Under the pieces are notes generated by a model that saw only the letters and a list, made by a program, of their open reading frames with translations, did not search any database and was not told the DNA's origin. A stretch of 48,771 nt of DNA. It comes from Nanobdellota archaeon (GTDB taxonomy: Archaea > Nanobdellota > Nanobdellia > Woesearchaeales > GW2011-AR4). The translations under genes and the position numbers were made by a program. This document shows, piece by piece, positions 17,476 to 26,727 of this stretch (within the stretch, counting starts at the first letter, position 1; each line of letters starts with the position of its first letter). The stretch is taken from assembly GCA_022564635.1 (NCBI GenBank), contig JADFLA010000005.1, positions 1 to 48,771 on the forward strand. The letters run 5' to 3'.

Positions 17476-19830
17476 ATGAGTCTTAACGAAGCAGACACAA
17501 GAGCGAAACTAATTGATCCAACTATCCACAAGATTGGTTGGACTGAAAATCTCATTAGAAGAGAAAAAACTGCTGGAGCAATTGAAGTCATTAATGGTAA
17601 TCCTAAACGTAAAACTGGAAGAACTGATTATTTATTGTGCTTGCCTGCTAGAGAAGATCAAAACCCACTGCCCATTGCTATAGTAGAAGCAAAGAAAGAG
17701 AATGATCCATGTACACTTGGCCTGGACCAGGCAAAAGATTATGCAAAATATCAACACGTTCCTTTCGTATTCTCAACTAACGGTCATTTGTATGCCGTGT
17801 ATGATTTTTTTAGCGGAAAAATAAAATCTGACATCCCATTAAATGAGTTCCCAGCGCCAAATAAATTAAGAGAATTATATGAAAAGAAAAAAGGCTTTAG
17901 TTTAGACTCAGAAGATGCTAAGGCCTTATTAGTACCTTATGCTGGAGGACAATCTGAAAGAAGATATTATCAAGATGCTGCAATTCGAGCAGCATTAGAA
18001 AAGATTGCTTCAGGCAATAAAGGGAGTAATAGAGTATTGTTATCTTTAGCTACTGGAGCTGGAAAAACCAGGATAGCTGTTCAATTATTACATAAAATTG
18101 CTTTATCTGGTCAACTTAAAAAGGCATTATTTGTATGTGACAGAAATGAGCTTAAAAGGCAAGGATATGGAAGTTTATTTGGTACATTCGGAGACAATGT
18201 TGCAGTCGTGGGGAAGAAAAATCCACAGAAAAATGCTAGAATTATTGTAGCTACATACCAATCATTAGGGATAGATGATGAAGGAGATCAATCATTTTTT
18301 CTAGATAATTATCCCAAAGATTATTTCAGTCACATCATAATTGATGAGTGTCATAGAAGTGCATGGAATAAGTGGAGTATTGTTTTAACTAACAATACTA
18401 AAGCTGTTCAAATTGGATTAACTGCAACTCCAAGGAAAATAGTGGGAGAGAAATCTCCTGAAAGAGACATAGATGAGAAGATAAGTAAGAATAATATCAA
18501 GTATTTTGGCGAGCCAGTATATGAATACAGTTATATCCAAGGTCAAGAAGACGGTTACTTGGCAGCTTTGGAGTTAATTAAAAGAAAAGTAACAATTGAT
18601 GATTTGTGGCTGACAAGAGAAGAATTGCTTAAAAAAGGAATTAAAAACAAAAAAACTGGAAAATTGTTAACGGATAATGAAATCAAGGAAATATATACTA
18701 AAAAGAATTTTGATAAGGAATTGGTATTGCCTGACAGAAGAAAAGCTATGATTAATGATCTTATTAAGAACTTGGAGGATACTGGAGGACTTAAGCAAAA
18801 AACAATAATATTTTGCGTAAATGATCTTCATGCACATGATGTTGCTAATGATATTCATAATATTGCGGTGGATAAAGGATATAGAGATACTAAAAAACTA
18901 GTTTTCAAATTTACACAAAAGGGTGTGGATGCAGGAACACTTGGTGAAAGTCAAGAAACATTAATGGGTAATATGAGGGGCAGTAAAAGCTCCCATTTTA
19001 TTGCAACAACCGTTGAATTGTTAACAACCGGTGTTGATTTACCTTGTGTTGCTAACATTGTCTTCTTTAGTTACGTTTCCTCGCCTATTCAATTTTATCA
19101 AATGTTTGGAAGAGGAACGAGAATTGACACTGTTTTTGATAAGTTCATGTTTAGGATTTATGATTATACTAATGCAAGTAGATTATTTGGAAAAGAATTT
19201 ATTTCAATAGCAAGAGATAAGCCGTCTAAACCATCAAAGAAAAAGAAAGAATTAGTTATTGGAGAAGCATCAGGATTTTATGTTAAAGTTAAAGATGAAG
19301 GCATATTTATCATAATGAAAGATAAAGAAACTGGAAAAGAGAGACCAGTACCAGTTGAAGAATATCAAGCAGATCTCGCTGTTAGATTGGTAAAAGAAGC
19401 ACACAATATTGATTTACTACGTGAGATGTGGATAAACCCAGATTCTAGAAAACATTTAGTTAATGCCTTACCTGGAGGAGAACAAGGTGCAAATTTACTT
19501 AGAAATATTTTAAAATTAGAAAATTGTGATTTATTTGATTTATTCGCTAATGTGGGATTTGGAATTGACCCAAAAACTAGAAAAGATAGAGTTATTGGAT
19601 TTGAGTATAAGAATTCTGATTGGTTAAATTCATTACCTACTGATGCTGCATCCGTTATTAAGGAAATTGCAAAACAATTCAGTAAAGAAGGCATTGAAGA
19701 ATTGGAGAATGATGACATTTGGAATGTTCCGAGTGTAAAAAGAGCTGGCGGTTATAAATCGGTAGAAAAGTTTACAGATGACATTAAATCATTAATAGTT
19801 GATGTTAAGAAGAGGATTTTAGCAGCATGA
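17476..19830 (+). CDS. hsdR: Type I restriction enzyme, R subunit (HsdR)
   Basis: 784 residues. N-terminal nuclease with PIAIVEAKKEND (ExK of PD-(D/E)XK). SF2 translocase motifs: LATGAGKTRIA (Walker A), IIIDECHRS (DEAH-type Walker B), GLTATPRK (motif III) and QMFGRGTRID (motif VI). The C-terminal part includes the region that contacts the methylase/specificity core. HsdR pulls DNA through the complex and cuts at a distance from unmethylated sites. A GGTGA ribosome site precedes the ATG. The gene order R-S-M differs from the common M-S-R. The stop overlaps hsdS by 4 bases. Confidence 0.95.
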   Translation: MSLNEADTRAKLIDPTIHKIGWTENLIRREKTAGAIEVINGNPKRKTGRTDYLLCLPAREDQNPLPIAIVEAKKENDPCTLGLDQAKDYAKYQHVPFVFSTNGHLYAVYDFFSGKIKSDIPLNEFPAPNKLRELYEKKKGFSLDSEDAKALLVPYAGGQSERRYYQDAAIRAALEKIASGNKGSNRVLLSLATGAGKTRIAVQLLHKIALSGQLKKALFVCDRNELKRQGYGSLFGTFGDNVAVVGKKNPQKNARIIVATYQSLGIDDEGDQSFFLDNYPKDYFSHIIIDECHRSAWNKWSIVLTNNTKAVQIGLTATPRKIVGEKSPERDIDEKISKNNIKYFGEPVYEYSYIQGQEDGYLAALELIKRKVTIDDLWLTREELLKKGIKNKKTGKLLTDNEIKEIYTKKNFDKELVLPDRRKAMINDLIKNLEDTGGLKQKTIIFCVNDLHAHDVANDIHNIAVDKGYRDTKKLVFKFTQKGVDAGTLGESQETLMGNMRGSKSSHFIATTVELLTTGVDLPCVANIVFFSYVSSPIQFYQMFGRGTRIDTVFDKFMFRIYDYTNASRLFGKEFISIARDKPSKPSKKKKELVIGEASGFYVKVKDEGIFIIMKDKETGKERPVPVEEYQADLAVRLVKEAHNIDLLREMWINPDSRKHLVNALPGGEQGANLLRNILKLENCDLFDLFANVGFGIDPKTRKDRVIGFEYKNSDWLNSLPTDAASVIKEIAKQFSKEGIEELENDDIWNVPSVKRAGGYKSVEKFTDDIKSLIVDVKKRILAA

Positions 19831-21050
19831 AACAAGAACTAGTTCTTAAAAAGAATTTTCCAGAAGGGTGGAAATGGAGTATTCTTGGGGAAATTGCTAC
19901 TTACTATAATGGTAGGGGCTTCAAGTCTGGAGAATGGAGCAAAGAGGGATTACCAATAATTCGTATTCAAAATTTAACCAAGACTACAGATCACTATAAC
20001 TATTATAATGGTCCATACGATAAAAATTATCATGTTAAAAATGGAGATCTTTTGCTAGCTTGGTCTGCAACTCTAGATATATTTGTTTGGGATTCTTCAG
20101 ATGCCTTATTAAATCAGCATATTTTCAAGATTGAGGTTGATAATTCCAAAATTGAAAAGAAATATTTTTTTTACTATATAAAACAAATAATTGAAAAAAT
20201 TAAACAACAAATTCATGGAGGGGGAATGAAGCATATTACTAAGAGTAAATTATTATCCATCCCCATAGTCCTACCCCAAATTAAAGATCAACAAATAATA
20301 GTCTCAAAACTTGATAAACAAATGAAAGAAATTGAAATGATGAAGAAAGCATCTAACACTCTAAAGGAATATTTGGAAGAGTCACTTTACAGCTTTGTTG
20401 AAAGTATATTTGAGAATAAATTTGAAGAAATGAAATTAGATGAACTTATTGATTTCGTAAAAAGTGGTATATCGCGAAAATTTGAAACAACAAATGTAGG
20501 GGTTCCAGTTATGAGATCAACTAATATAAAGATTAAAACTTCATCCATAAACTTAGATGATATCAGATATTGGTATTGGGACGATACTAAAGGGGACGAT
20601 ACCAAGAAATATCTGCTTGATCAGGGAGATATATTACTCAATTTTATCAATAGCCCTGCACAGATTGGAAAGGTTTGTATATATAGATCTGAGTTTAAGG
20701 ATTGTATTTACACTACCAATTCATTTAGGATAAAGTTTGATCAAAGGAAATTACTTCATAAATTTTTTAGAATATTCTCTTTGAGTAAATATTACAGAAA
20801 GCAAATTGAAGCCACCACAAAAAGAGCAGTAAACCAGGCCAGTTTTACTCAGAAGGACTTAAGAAATATTAAGATTCCGCTTCCCTCCGTAGAGTTACAA
20901 GAAAATTATATTTTCAAATTCGAATTAATTGAAACGGAACTTCAAAACATTATAAAATCGTTTCAAATCTCCAGTGAAGCAATATTACTACTCCAATCAT
21001 CAATCTTAAACGAAGTATTCGGAAAATACGAAATTCCTGAGGAGGCATAA
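19827..21050 (+). CDS. hsdS: Type I restriction enzyme, S (specificity) subunit
   Basis: 407 residues with two target-recognition domains separated by coiled-coil spacers. TRD1 spans about 10-155 (PEGWKWSILGEIATYYNGRG, LLLAWSATLDIF, PLLNQH-like ALLNQHIFKI) and ends in PQIKDQQIIVSKLDK; TRD2 spans about 210-370 (LDELIDFVKSGI, GDILLNFINSPAQIGKV) and ends in PSVELQENYIFKFELIE. Each domain reads one half of a bipartite DNA site. Overlaps hsdR by 4 bases and hsdM by 1 base, so all three are translationally coupled. The recognition sequence cannot be predicted from this alone. Confidence 0.93.
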   Translation: MKQELVLKKNFPEGWKWSILGEIATYYNGRGFKSGEWSKEGLPIIRIQNLTKTTDHYNYYNGPYDKNYHVKNGDLLLAWSATLDIFVWDSSDALLNQHIFKIEVDNSKIEKKYFFYYIKQIIEKIKQQIHGGGMKHITKSKLLSIPIVLPQIKDQQIIVSKLDKQMKEIEMMKKASNTLKEYLEESLYSFVESIFENKFEEMKLDELIDFVKSGISRKFETTNVGVPVMRSTNIKIKTSSINLDDIRYWYWDDTKGDDTKKYLLDQGDILLNFINSPAQIGKVCIYRSEFKDCIYTTNSFRIKFDQRKLLHKFFRIFSLSKYYRKQIEATTKRAVNQASFTQKDLRNIKIPLPSVELQENYIFKFELIETELQNIIKSFQISSEAILLLQSSILNEVFGKYEIPEEA

Positions 21051-22624
21051 TGAAAAACGGATTAAACAATCAATCAAGCATGAATTCTTACATTAAATCA
21101 ATTTGTGACATTATGCGTAGAGATAGAACCAAAGGAGCAATGCAGTATATTCCAGAACTTACATGGATGATGTTTCTTAGAATATTAGATGAAAAAGAGC
21201 TTAATGAAGAAAAAAGAAGAAAATCAGTTGGAAAATCATTCACATCTTCATTAAAATTACCCTATAGGTGGAGAGACTGGGGAAGTTCTGAAGGAAAGAA
21301 AAGAATAGAACTAACTGAAAAAGGAAAATTAGATGATTTTCTAAATTTTGTTAATAGATACATCAGCCCTGAAGAAATAAAAAAGGGAAAGGAAATGGGT
21401 CTTATTCAATATATGAAATCATTTGAAAAAAATCCCAATGCCTCATTAAGACAAAAAATTATTTCTCAAATATTTAGGAATCTAGATCGTACACATTTAG
21501 CAATTGAAAGAAATCTATTAGATGTGTTAGACATGGTAGACAAATTAAGCACCGAGTCTATAGATGACACACATCAGTTCCCACTATCACAATTATATGA
21601 AGGATTGCTTTTGAAAATGGGCGAAAAGAATAATGATGGTGGACAATTCTTTACACCAAGAGAAGTAATAAGGGCTATGATAAGGGCTGTAAAGCCAAAA
21701 ATAAAGGTTAAAGGAGAAGATGTTAAATTTTATGATCCCTGTTTTGGAACAGGTGGTTTTTTAGCAGAAACTCATGTTTACTTAACAAATCCAGAGTTAT
21801 TCGGTAAAGATCTAAACGCTACTGAAATAAAATATTTAAAGCAAAATGCTTTCTGGGGTTTGGATAATAGTGATGATGCTTTTCCAATAGCATTAGCTAA
21901 TTTAATTCTTCACGATATTGATTATCCTCATTTAGGATTAAAAAACACTCTTAGTGGAAAAGAACAATACATGGAGTTATTTAAAGATGCTCCTGGACAG
22001 TTTTATTATATCTTTACTAATCCCCCTTTCGGAGGAAAAGAAGGAGAAGACTCTAGGGTAAATTTTACCTTTAGGACAGGAAATACTCAAATTTTATTCT
22101 TGCAACATATTATAGATTCCTTAAAAGATGGTGGAACTTGTGCAATGGTTATTGATGAGGGAGTTTTATTTAGAACTAATGAAATAGCTTTTGTTCAAAC
22201 TAAAACTAAACTTCTGGAAGAATGTAATTTGTGGTGTATTTTAAGCTTACCTCCAAACATTTTTGTGAATGCTGGAGCAGGAGGTAAGACAAACTTGTTA
22301 TTTTTTACTAAAGGAAAAAGAACAGAGAAAGTATGGTACTATGATATGTCACATATTAAAGTACTTAAGAGATCTCCATTTACATTAGACAAATTTAATG
22401 ATTTTTTTACAAGATTATTTTCTAATAATGAAAAAGACAAGATTAGCGATAAAAGTTGGTATGTTGATATTAAATCAATAGAGAAAAAGAATTATGATAT
22501 TAAGGCGGTTAATCCTAACATTAAAGAAAAGATAATTCCTAAGCCAGAAGATTTGATTAAGATTATTGAGGACTCACAAAAAAAGATTAGTGAAGGTTTA
22601 GAAAAATTAAAAGAAATAAAATGA
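21050..22624 (+). CDS. hsdM: Type I restriction enzyme, M (adenine methylase) subunit
   Basis: 524 residues. An N-terminal helical HsdM domain (ICDIMRRDRTKGAMQYIPEL) is followed by the N6-adenine methylase: GQFFTPREVIRAMI, the AdoMet loop DPCFGTGGFL, and the catalytic TNPPFGGKEGED (NPPF motif IV). It methylates host sites and, with HsdS, forms the core on which HsdR acts. The ATG overlaps the hsdS stop (TAATG) and its own stop overlaps the GIY-YIG gene by 4 bases. Confidence 0.95.
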   Translation: MKNGLNNQSSMNSYIKSICDIMRRDRTKGAMQYIPELTWMMFLRILDEKELNEEKRRKSVGKSFTSSLKLPYRWRDWGSSEGKKRIELTEKGKLDDFLNFVNRYISPEEIKKGKEMGLIQYMKSFEKNPNASLRQKIISQIFRNLDRTHLAIERNLLDVLDMVDKLSTESIDDTHQFPLSQLYEGLLLKMGEKNNDGGQFFTPREVIRAMIRAVKPKIKVKGEDVKFYDPCFGTGGFLAETHVYLTNPELFGKDLNATEIKYLKQNAFWGLDNSDDAFPIALANLILHDIDYPHLGLKNTLSGKEQYMELFKDAPGQFYYIFTNPPFGGKEGEDSRVNFTFRTGNTQILFLQHIIDSLKDGGTCAMVIDEGVLFRTNEIAFVQTKTKLLEECNLWCILSLPPNIFVNAGAGGKTNLLFFTKGKRTEKVWYYDMSHIKVLKRSPFTLDKFNDFFTRLFSNNEKDKISDKSWYVDIKSIEKKNYDIKAVNPNIKEKIIPKPEDLIKIIEDSQKKISEGLEKLKEIK

Positions 22625-23451
22625 AAATCTCTTTGTGTAAAAAAGTGGATTACTCAATGTTTCATTGGGGCGTTACAGTTCCCAAAGAATTAGAAAAACC
22701 ATTTTATCAAGGTAAAAAGTTAAAACCCGGAACCCAAAGAAATATAACAATTTTTTGGGATAATAAGCAATATGATGCTAGATTAAGATTAGTAAAGAGG
22801 AAAGAATATTCGCATGTTTATCAAATTAGATGGGACAATCATACTGAAATATTAAATAAAGTTAGAAATACGTTCATACATAGTTATGTAATTCTTGAAA
22901 GTAAACATGAAAGTCTTAAACAAAAATCTAAAAAGCAGTTTAGGTCTTTTTTTGAAACCGGACAAAGAGAAGTATTGAAAATCACCCCATTAAATAGGAA
23001 TGTTTTCAAATTTGATACGTATATTAAGATTGACTTGGGATTTAATCAATTATTTGAAAGGTTGGCTAATGAAAATGTTTTTGGATGGATGTTCGGAAAA
23101 GAAAAAGAAGAATTTATCCAAACTTCTACTCCTTGGTATTCAATAAAAGAATTAAAAAATCATATTGAGACTAAAAACGTAATATATTACCTTGCTGATA
23201 CAAAAAATAAAGAACTTTATATTGGAAGTGCGAATGTACTCGGAAATAGAGTCAAGCGAAATCGTTCTGAAATTCCAAATTGGGATAAATTTAGATTTGA
23301 TGTTATTAGAAATAAATATTCAAAATTTTTAAGAAGAATAGAAAATCATATTATTAGAACTGTAGCGAGTCTAATAAAAAACATACCTTCCTATTCTTCC
23401 TTAAATATAAGTTATTATAAATTAAAAAATAAAAAAAGTTTAAAATATTAA
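22621..23451 (+). CDS. GIY-YIG-like nuclease protein coupled to the type I restriction operon
   Basis: 276 residues. The C-terminal third looks like a GIY-YIG domain: VIYYLADTKNKELYIGSAN, LGNRVKRNR, WDKFRFDVI, and the conserved Glu in RRIENHIIRTVAS. The N-terminal 150 residues (FHWGVTVPKEL, GTQRNITIFWDNKQYDARL) are a beta-rich region, perhaps a DNA-binding module, that I do not recognise. It overlaps hsdM by 4 bases (ATGA), so it belongs to the operon. A GIY-YIG protein fourth in a type I cluster is unusual and might add an accessory cut or nick; this is inference. Confidence 0.75.
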   Translation: MKISLCKKVDYSMFHWGVTVPKELEKPFYQGKKLKPGTQRNITIFWDNKQYDARLRLVKRKEYSHVYQIRWDNHTEILNKVRNTFIHSYVILESKHESLKQKSKKQFRSFFETGQREVLKITPLNRNVFKFDTYIKIDLGFNQLFERLANENVFGWMFGKEKEEFIQTSTPWYSIKELKNHIETKNVIYYLADTKNKELYIGSANVLGNRVKRNRSEIPNWDKFRFDVIRNKYSKFLRRIENHIIRTVASLIKNIPSYSSLNISYYKLKNKKSLKY

Positions 23452-23454
23452 TTT

Positions 23455-24108
23455 TTATTTAAAACTACAGTAACTATTGTGAGAAACAATAATATTGTCT
23501 AGGATATTTATATTCAATAAATTTCCAGCTTTTTCTAAAGACCTTACAACTTCTCTATCCTCATCACTAGCCTCACAATCACCACTAGGATGATTATGTA
23601 CTAATATGATTGCATTGGCACTTGCTTTGATTGCTTCTTTGAAGACTTCTCTTGGATGGACTAGACTTGAATTTAGGGTTCCAACTGATATAATTTCATC
23701 TTTGATTATTTTATTCTTGCTATCTAGAAATACAGCTATAAAGTACTCTTTTTTCTTGTCTTTTAGTTTTTCCATGTAATGATGAGCAATATCAGAAGCA
23801 TTAGTAATAACTTTCTCGCAGATCTTACCGGAACAAACACGTTTACTTAATTCAAATGCAGCAATTAATTTAGCAGCTTTTGCTAAACCAATACCTTTTA
23901 TCTTCATTAGTTCAGTTAAAGACAATGAATTTATCTCATCCAATCCATAAATATTTATTAAATTATTACTTAAATCAATAACATTTTCTCCTAAAGAACC
24001 AGTTTCTAATAGTAAAGCTAAAACTTCAGAATCATTTAAACTATCAATTCCTTTACTTTTTAATCTTTCCCTTGGTCTTTGCTCTATAGCAATCTCTTTT
24101 AATCTCAA
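23455..24108 (-). CDS. radC: RadC family JAB/MPN-domain protein (full-length copy)
   Basis: 217 residues. N-terminal helix-hairpin-helix region (RERLKSKGIDSLNDSEVLAL, MKIKGIGLAKAAKL) then a JAB1/MPN domain with the JAMM metal site VHNHPSGDCEASDED (HxHP-x7-D) and the upstream Glu in VHPREVFKEA. Name is historical; the repair role is doubtful and its function is unknown, but it is often mobile and lies in accessory islands. It converges with the GIY-YIG gene (3-base gap). A second, truncated copy (26366-26719) is about 90% identical over the first 112 residues. Confidence 0.93.
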   Translation of the reverse strand: MRLKEIAIEQRPRERLKSKGIDSLNDSEVLALLLETGSLGENVIDLSNNLINIYGLDEINSLSLTELMKIKGIGLAKAAKLIAAFELSKRVCSGKICEKVITNASDIAHHYMEKLKDKKKEYFIAVFLDSKNKIIKDEIISVGTLNSSLVHPREVFKEAIKASANAIILVHNHPSGDCEASDEDREVVRSLEKAGNLLNINILDNIIVSHNSYCSFK

Positions 24109-24166
24109 ATCTACCGCCTCTTTGCTATTCGCGTTTTATTTCAAACGAGGTTAAGGAATTTAGAGC

Positions 24167-24246
24167 ATTACTCATATATAAGTCTCACGCGTGAATGTCC
24201 AGTGGTCAAAGATTTATTTTCAATATAGAAAATAAGCACTGGACAT
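24167..24246 (+). promoter_or_regulatory. Promoter-leader motif copy 1 with long hairpin
   Basis: ATTACTC, a TATA-like ATATATAAG, CTCACGCG (24184-24191) and ATGTCCAGTG (24195-24204) occur with the same spacing as at 27444-27481. Here the last motif pairs perfectly with CACTGGACAT (24237-24246), and inside it TTATTTTC (24214-24221) pairs with GAAAATAA (24228-24235) around AATATA. A transcript starting about 25 bases after the TATA-like box would begin near this hairpin, about 100 bases before the PIN-GNAT gene. A 24-codon frame (MSSGQRFIF...) also starts at 24195. Confidence 0.55.
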
Positions 24247-24314
24247 GTGCGCGTAAGCTATTTAAGTGAGTTATAACTAATTATTTGAATATATCTAGGA
24301 GATATCCCTAAAAA

Positions 24315-25823
24315 ATGAAAGTTTTACTGGATACTAACATAATAATACACAGAGAAGCTAGTGCCGTTTTTAATGAAGATATTGGCACTTTGTTTGGTTG
24401 GCTTGACAAACTTCACTATGAAAAATGCATTCACCAATTAACGATAGATGAAATTGAAAAACATGAAGATAAAAAGGTAGTTGAGACGTTTAAAGTAAAA
24501 TTAAATAACTATGTCTTATTAAAGACCGAAGCCCCATTAGCACCTTCTGTACAGAAAGTAAGTAAAGCTCAAGACAAAACACCAAACGACTTTAATGATA
24601 CTCGATTAATTAATGAGTTAGCCAACAACAGAGTAGACTATCTAATATCAGATGACAAAGGAATTCACGAAAAAGCACATATACTTGATATGGATTCTAG
24701 AGTATTTACAATAGATTCTTTCCTTGAAAAAGTAACTACAGAAAATCCAGATTTAGTAAATTATAAAACCCTTTCTGTGAAAATATCATACTTTGGAGAT
24801 GTTAACCTAAAAGATATTTTTTTTGATTCTTTTCGAGAAGACTATAATGGATTCGATGACTGGTTTAATAAAAAATCTAATGATATTGCATACGTCTGTT
24901 TAGATTCTGATAATACCCTAGCATTTCTTTATTTAAAGAGGGAGAATGAAGATGAAAATTATATGGATATCACTCCAATTTTCCCAAAGAAAAAAAGACT
25001 TAAAATAGGTACTTTCAAAGTAAATCTTAATGGATTCAAACTTGGGGAAAGATTTCTGAAAATCGTTTTTGACAACGCTTTAAAGCAAAATATTGATGAA
25101 ATCTATGTGACTTTGTTTAATAAGCGACCAGAGCATCAGAGATTAATCAATTTGTTTCTTGAATATGGCTTTAAATATTGGGGTAAAAAAAATACCCCTA
25201 GTGGAGAAGAAATAGTCTATGTAAGAAGCTTTGTAAAATCTGTTGATATATCTAATCCAAAATTTACCTTTCCCCATATTTCTTTGAAATCTGACGTGTT
25301 TATGGTATCAATTAGACCAGAGTACCATACTAATCTTTTTCCAGATTCAATATTAAGAACAGAATCCCCTCAAGAATTTGAAAAGAATGAAACATTCCGC
25401 AATGCTCTAAGTAAAGTTTTTGTTTCTAGATCGTGGGAAAGGAATTTAAAATCAGGAGATATTATTGTGTTCTACAGGACTGGGGGAATCTTTCAAGGAG
25501 TGGTTACTACCATAGGAATTGTTGAATCTGTAGTTACGAATATAAAAGATGAAAAAACTTTTATCAATCTATGCAAAAAAAGAAGTGTATTCTCTAATCA
25601 AGAATTATCAAAACAATGGAATTATAGTAACTCCAAACCTTTTGTAGTAAACTTTCTTTATGCTTATTCCTTTCCTCACAGAATAAATGGAAAGACACTT
25701 CTAGATTTAGGGATAATTAAAGATGTAGAAAGTTTTCCACAAGGCTTTAAACAAATTTCAAGAGATGATTTTGAAAAAATATTATCCAATACTAACACTG
25801 ATAATAATATAATTGTTAGATAA
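24315..25823 (+). CDS. PIN-GNAT-PUA-like three-domain protein
   Basis: 502 residues. Residues 1-145 are a PIN RNase domain: MKVLLDTNIIIHRE, the acidic TPNDFNDTRL and LISDDKGIHEKA carry the expected Asp residues. About 150-315 look like a GNAT acyltransferase (RLKIGTFKVN, KLGERFLKIVFDNALKQ, FLEYGFKYWGKKN). About 325-495 look like a PUA-fold EVE/ASCH-type module (MVSIRPEYHTNLFP, SWERNLKSGDIIVFYRTGG, GVVTTIGIVES). The PIN part suggests RNA cleavage; the GNAT part could acylate tRNA or protein; the PUA-like part would read modified RNA/DNA. All function is inference. A strong AGGAGAT site (24297-24303) precedes the ATG. The ASCH gene follows after about 50 bases. Confidence 0.82.
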   Translation: MKVLLDTNIIIHREASAVFNEDIGTLFGWLDKLHYEKCIHQLTIDEIEKHEDKKVVETFKVKLNNYVLLKTEAPLAPSVQKVSKAQDKTPNDFNDTRLINELANNRVDYLISDDKGIHEKAHILDMDSRVFTIDSFLEKVTTENPDLVNYKTLSVKISYFGDVNLKDIFFDSFREDYNGFDDWFNKKSNDIAYVCLDSDNTLAFLYLKRENEDENYMDITPIFPKKKRLKIGTFKVNLNGFKLGERFLKIVFDNALKQNIDEIYVTLFNKRPEHQRLINLFLEYGFKYWGKKNTPSGEEIVYVRSFVKSVDISNPKFTFPHISLKSDVFMVSIRPEYHTNLFPDSILRTESPQEFEKNETFRNALSKVFVSRSWERNLKSGDIIVFYRTGGIFQGVVTTIGIVESVVTNIKDEKTFINLCKKRSVFSNQELSKQWNYSNSKPFVVNFLYAYSFPHRINGKTLLDLGIIKDVESFPQGFKQISRDDFEKILSNTNTDNNIIVR

Positions 25824-25872
25824 AAATATTTAAATCGAAATATTAATAAATAATAAATTTAAGTTGTGTGCT

Positions 25873-26325
25873 ATGGCTAAATTATTCTCTATAAAAGAAA
25901 AATATTCTGATAGAATTTATTCAAAGGAAAAATTAGTTGAGTTTAGAAGGCAGAATGTGAATATTGATAAAGGGGAATTTTGTTTAATTTATACTAGTTC
26001 TCCTGTAAAAAAGATAACTGGTTACTTCATTGTAAAAGAGAAGATTAGAACATCCATAAGGAAATTATGGGAACTGACAAAGGAATTTGCAGGAATTTCA
26101 TATAAAGAATTTAAAGAATATTTTAAGGAATGCAAATTAGGTACTGCTATTGTATTTAAAAAAATTCACAAATTCACAAAAACTTTGGGACTAGATGAAT
26201 TGCGCAAAAAAGTAGCTTTTAGACCACCACAATCATATTGTAATTTGAATAGATTGTTAATAGAACTATATTGCAGTTTCATTCCTCAGAAACAGTTGAG
26301 TATGTTTACTCATTTCAAGGAATAA
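25873..26325 (+). CDS. ASCH-domain (PUA-like) small protein
   Basis: 150 residues from the ATG at 25873; a TTG at 25864 is in frame. The core MAKLFSIKEKYSDRIYS, EFRRQNVNID, FCLIYTSSPVKKITGYFIV and GTAIVFKKIHKF fit the ASCH fold: strand-loop with an EFRR basic motif thought to face RNA. The C-terminal extension (FRPPQSYCNLN) is also seen in ASCH regulators. It lies just after, and in the same direction as, the PIN-GNAT-PUA gene, whose C-terminus has a related fold, so a two-protein module is likely. Could serve as antitoxin or effector partner. Confidence 0.8.
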   Translation: MAKLFSIKEKYSDRIYSKEKLVEFRRQNVNIDKGEFCLIYTSSPVKKITGYFIVKEKIRTSIRKLWELTKEFAGISYKEFKEYFKECKLGTAIVFKKIHKFTKTLGLDELRKKVAFRPPQSYCNLNRLLIELYCSFIPQKQLSMFTHFKE

Positions 26326-26365
26326 TTAATTTGTTTTACTCCATTTTTCTCCACCACCACACCTC

Positions 26366-26719
26366 CTAATTTTTTCTTTTGTCCATATAATAACCAGCGA
26401 TATCAGAAGCATTAGTAATAACTTTCTCGCAGATCTTACCAGAACAAACACGTTTACTTAATTCAAATGCAGCGATTAATTTAGAAGCTTTAGCTATTCC
26501 AATACCTTTTATCTTCATCAGTTCAGTTAAAGACAATGAATTTATCTCATCCATTCCAAAAATATTTATTAAATTATTACTTAAATCAATAACATTCTCT
26601 CCTAAAGAACCAGTTTCTAATACTAAAGCTAAAACTTCAGAATCATTTAAGCTATCAATTCCTTTACTCTTTAACCTTTCACGTGGTCTTTGGTCTAATG
26701 CAATCTCTTTTAATCTCAT
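26366..26719 (-). pseudogene. Truncated second copy of radC
   Basis: 117 codons. The first 112 residues match the full RadC at 23455-24108 with about ten substitutions (for example IEQ to LDQ, YGLDE to FGMDE), then the frame ends in DKRKN and the whole JAMM domain is missing. The DNA break is abrupt, followed by unrelated AT-rich sequence. The two copies are in direct orientation on either side of the PIN-GNAT-PUA/ASCH cassette. It retains the helix-hairpin-helix part, so a residual product is possible, but catalysis is not. Confidence 0.85.
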
Positions 26720-26727
26720 TTTAAACT

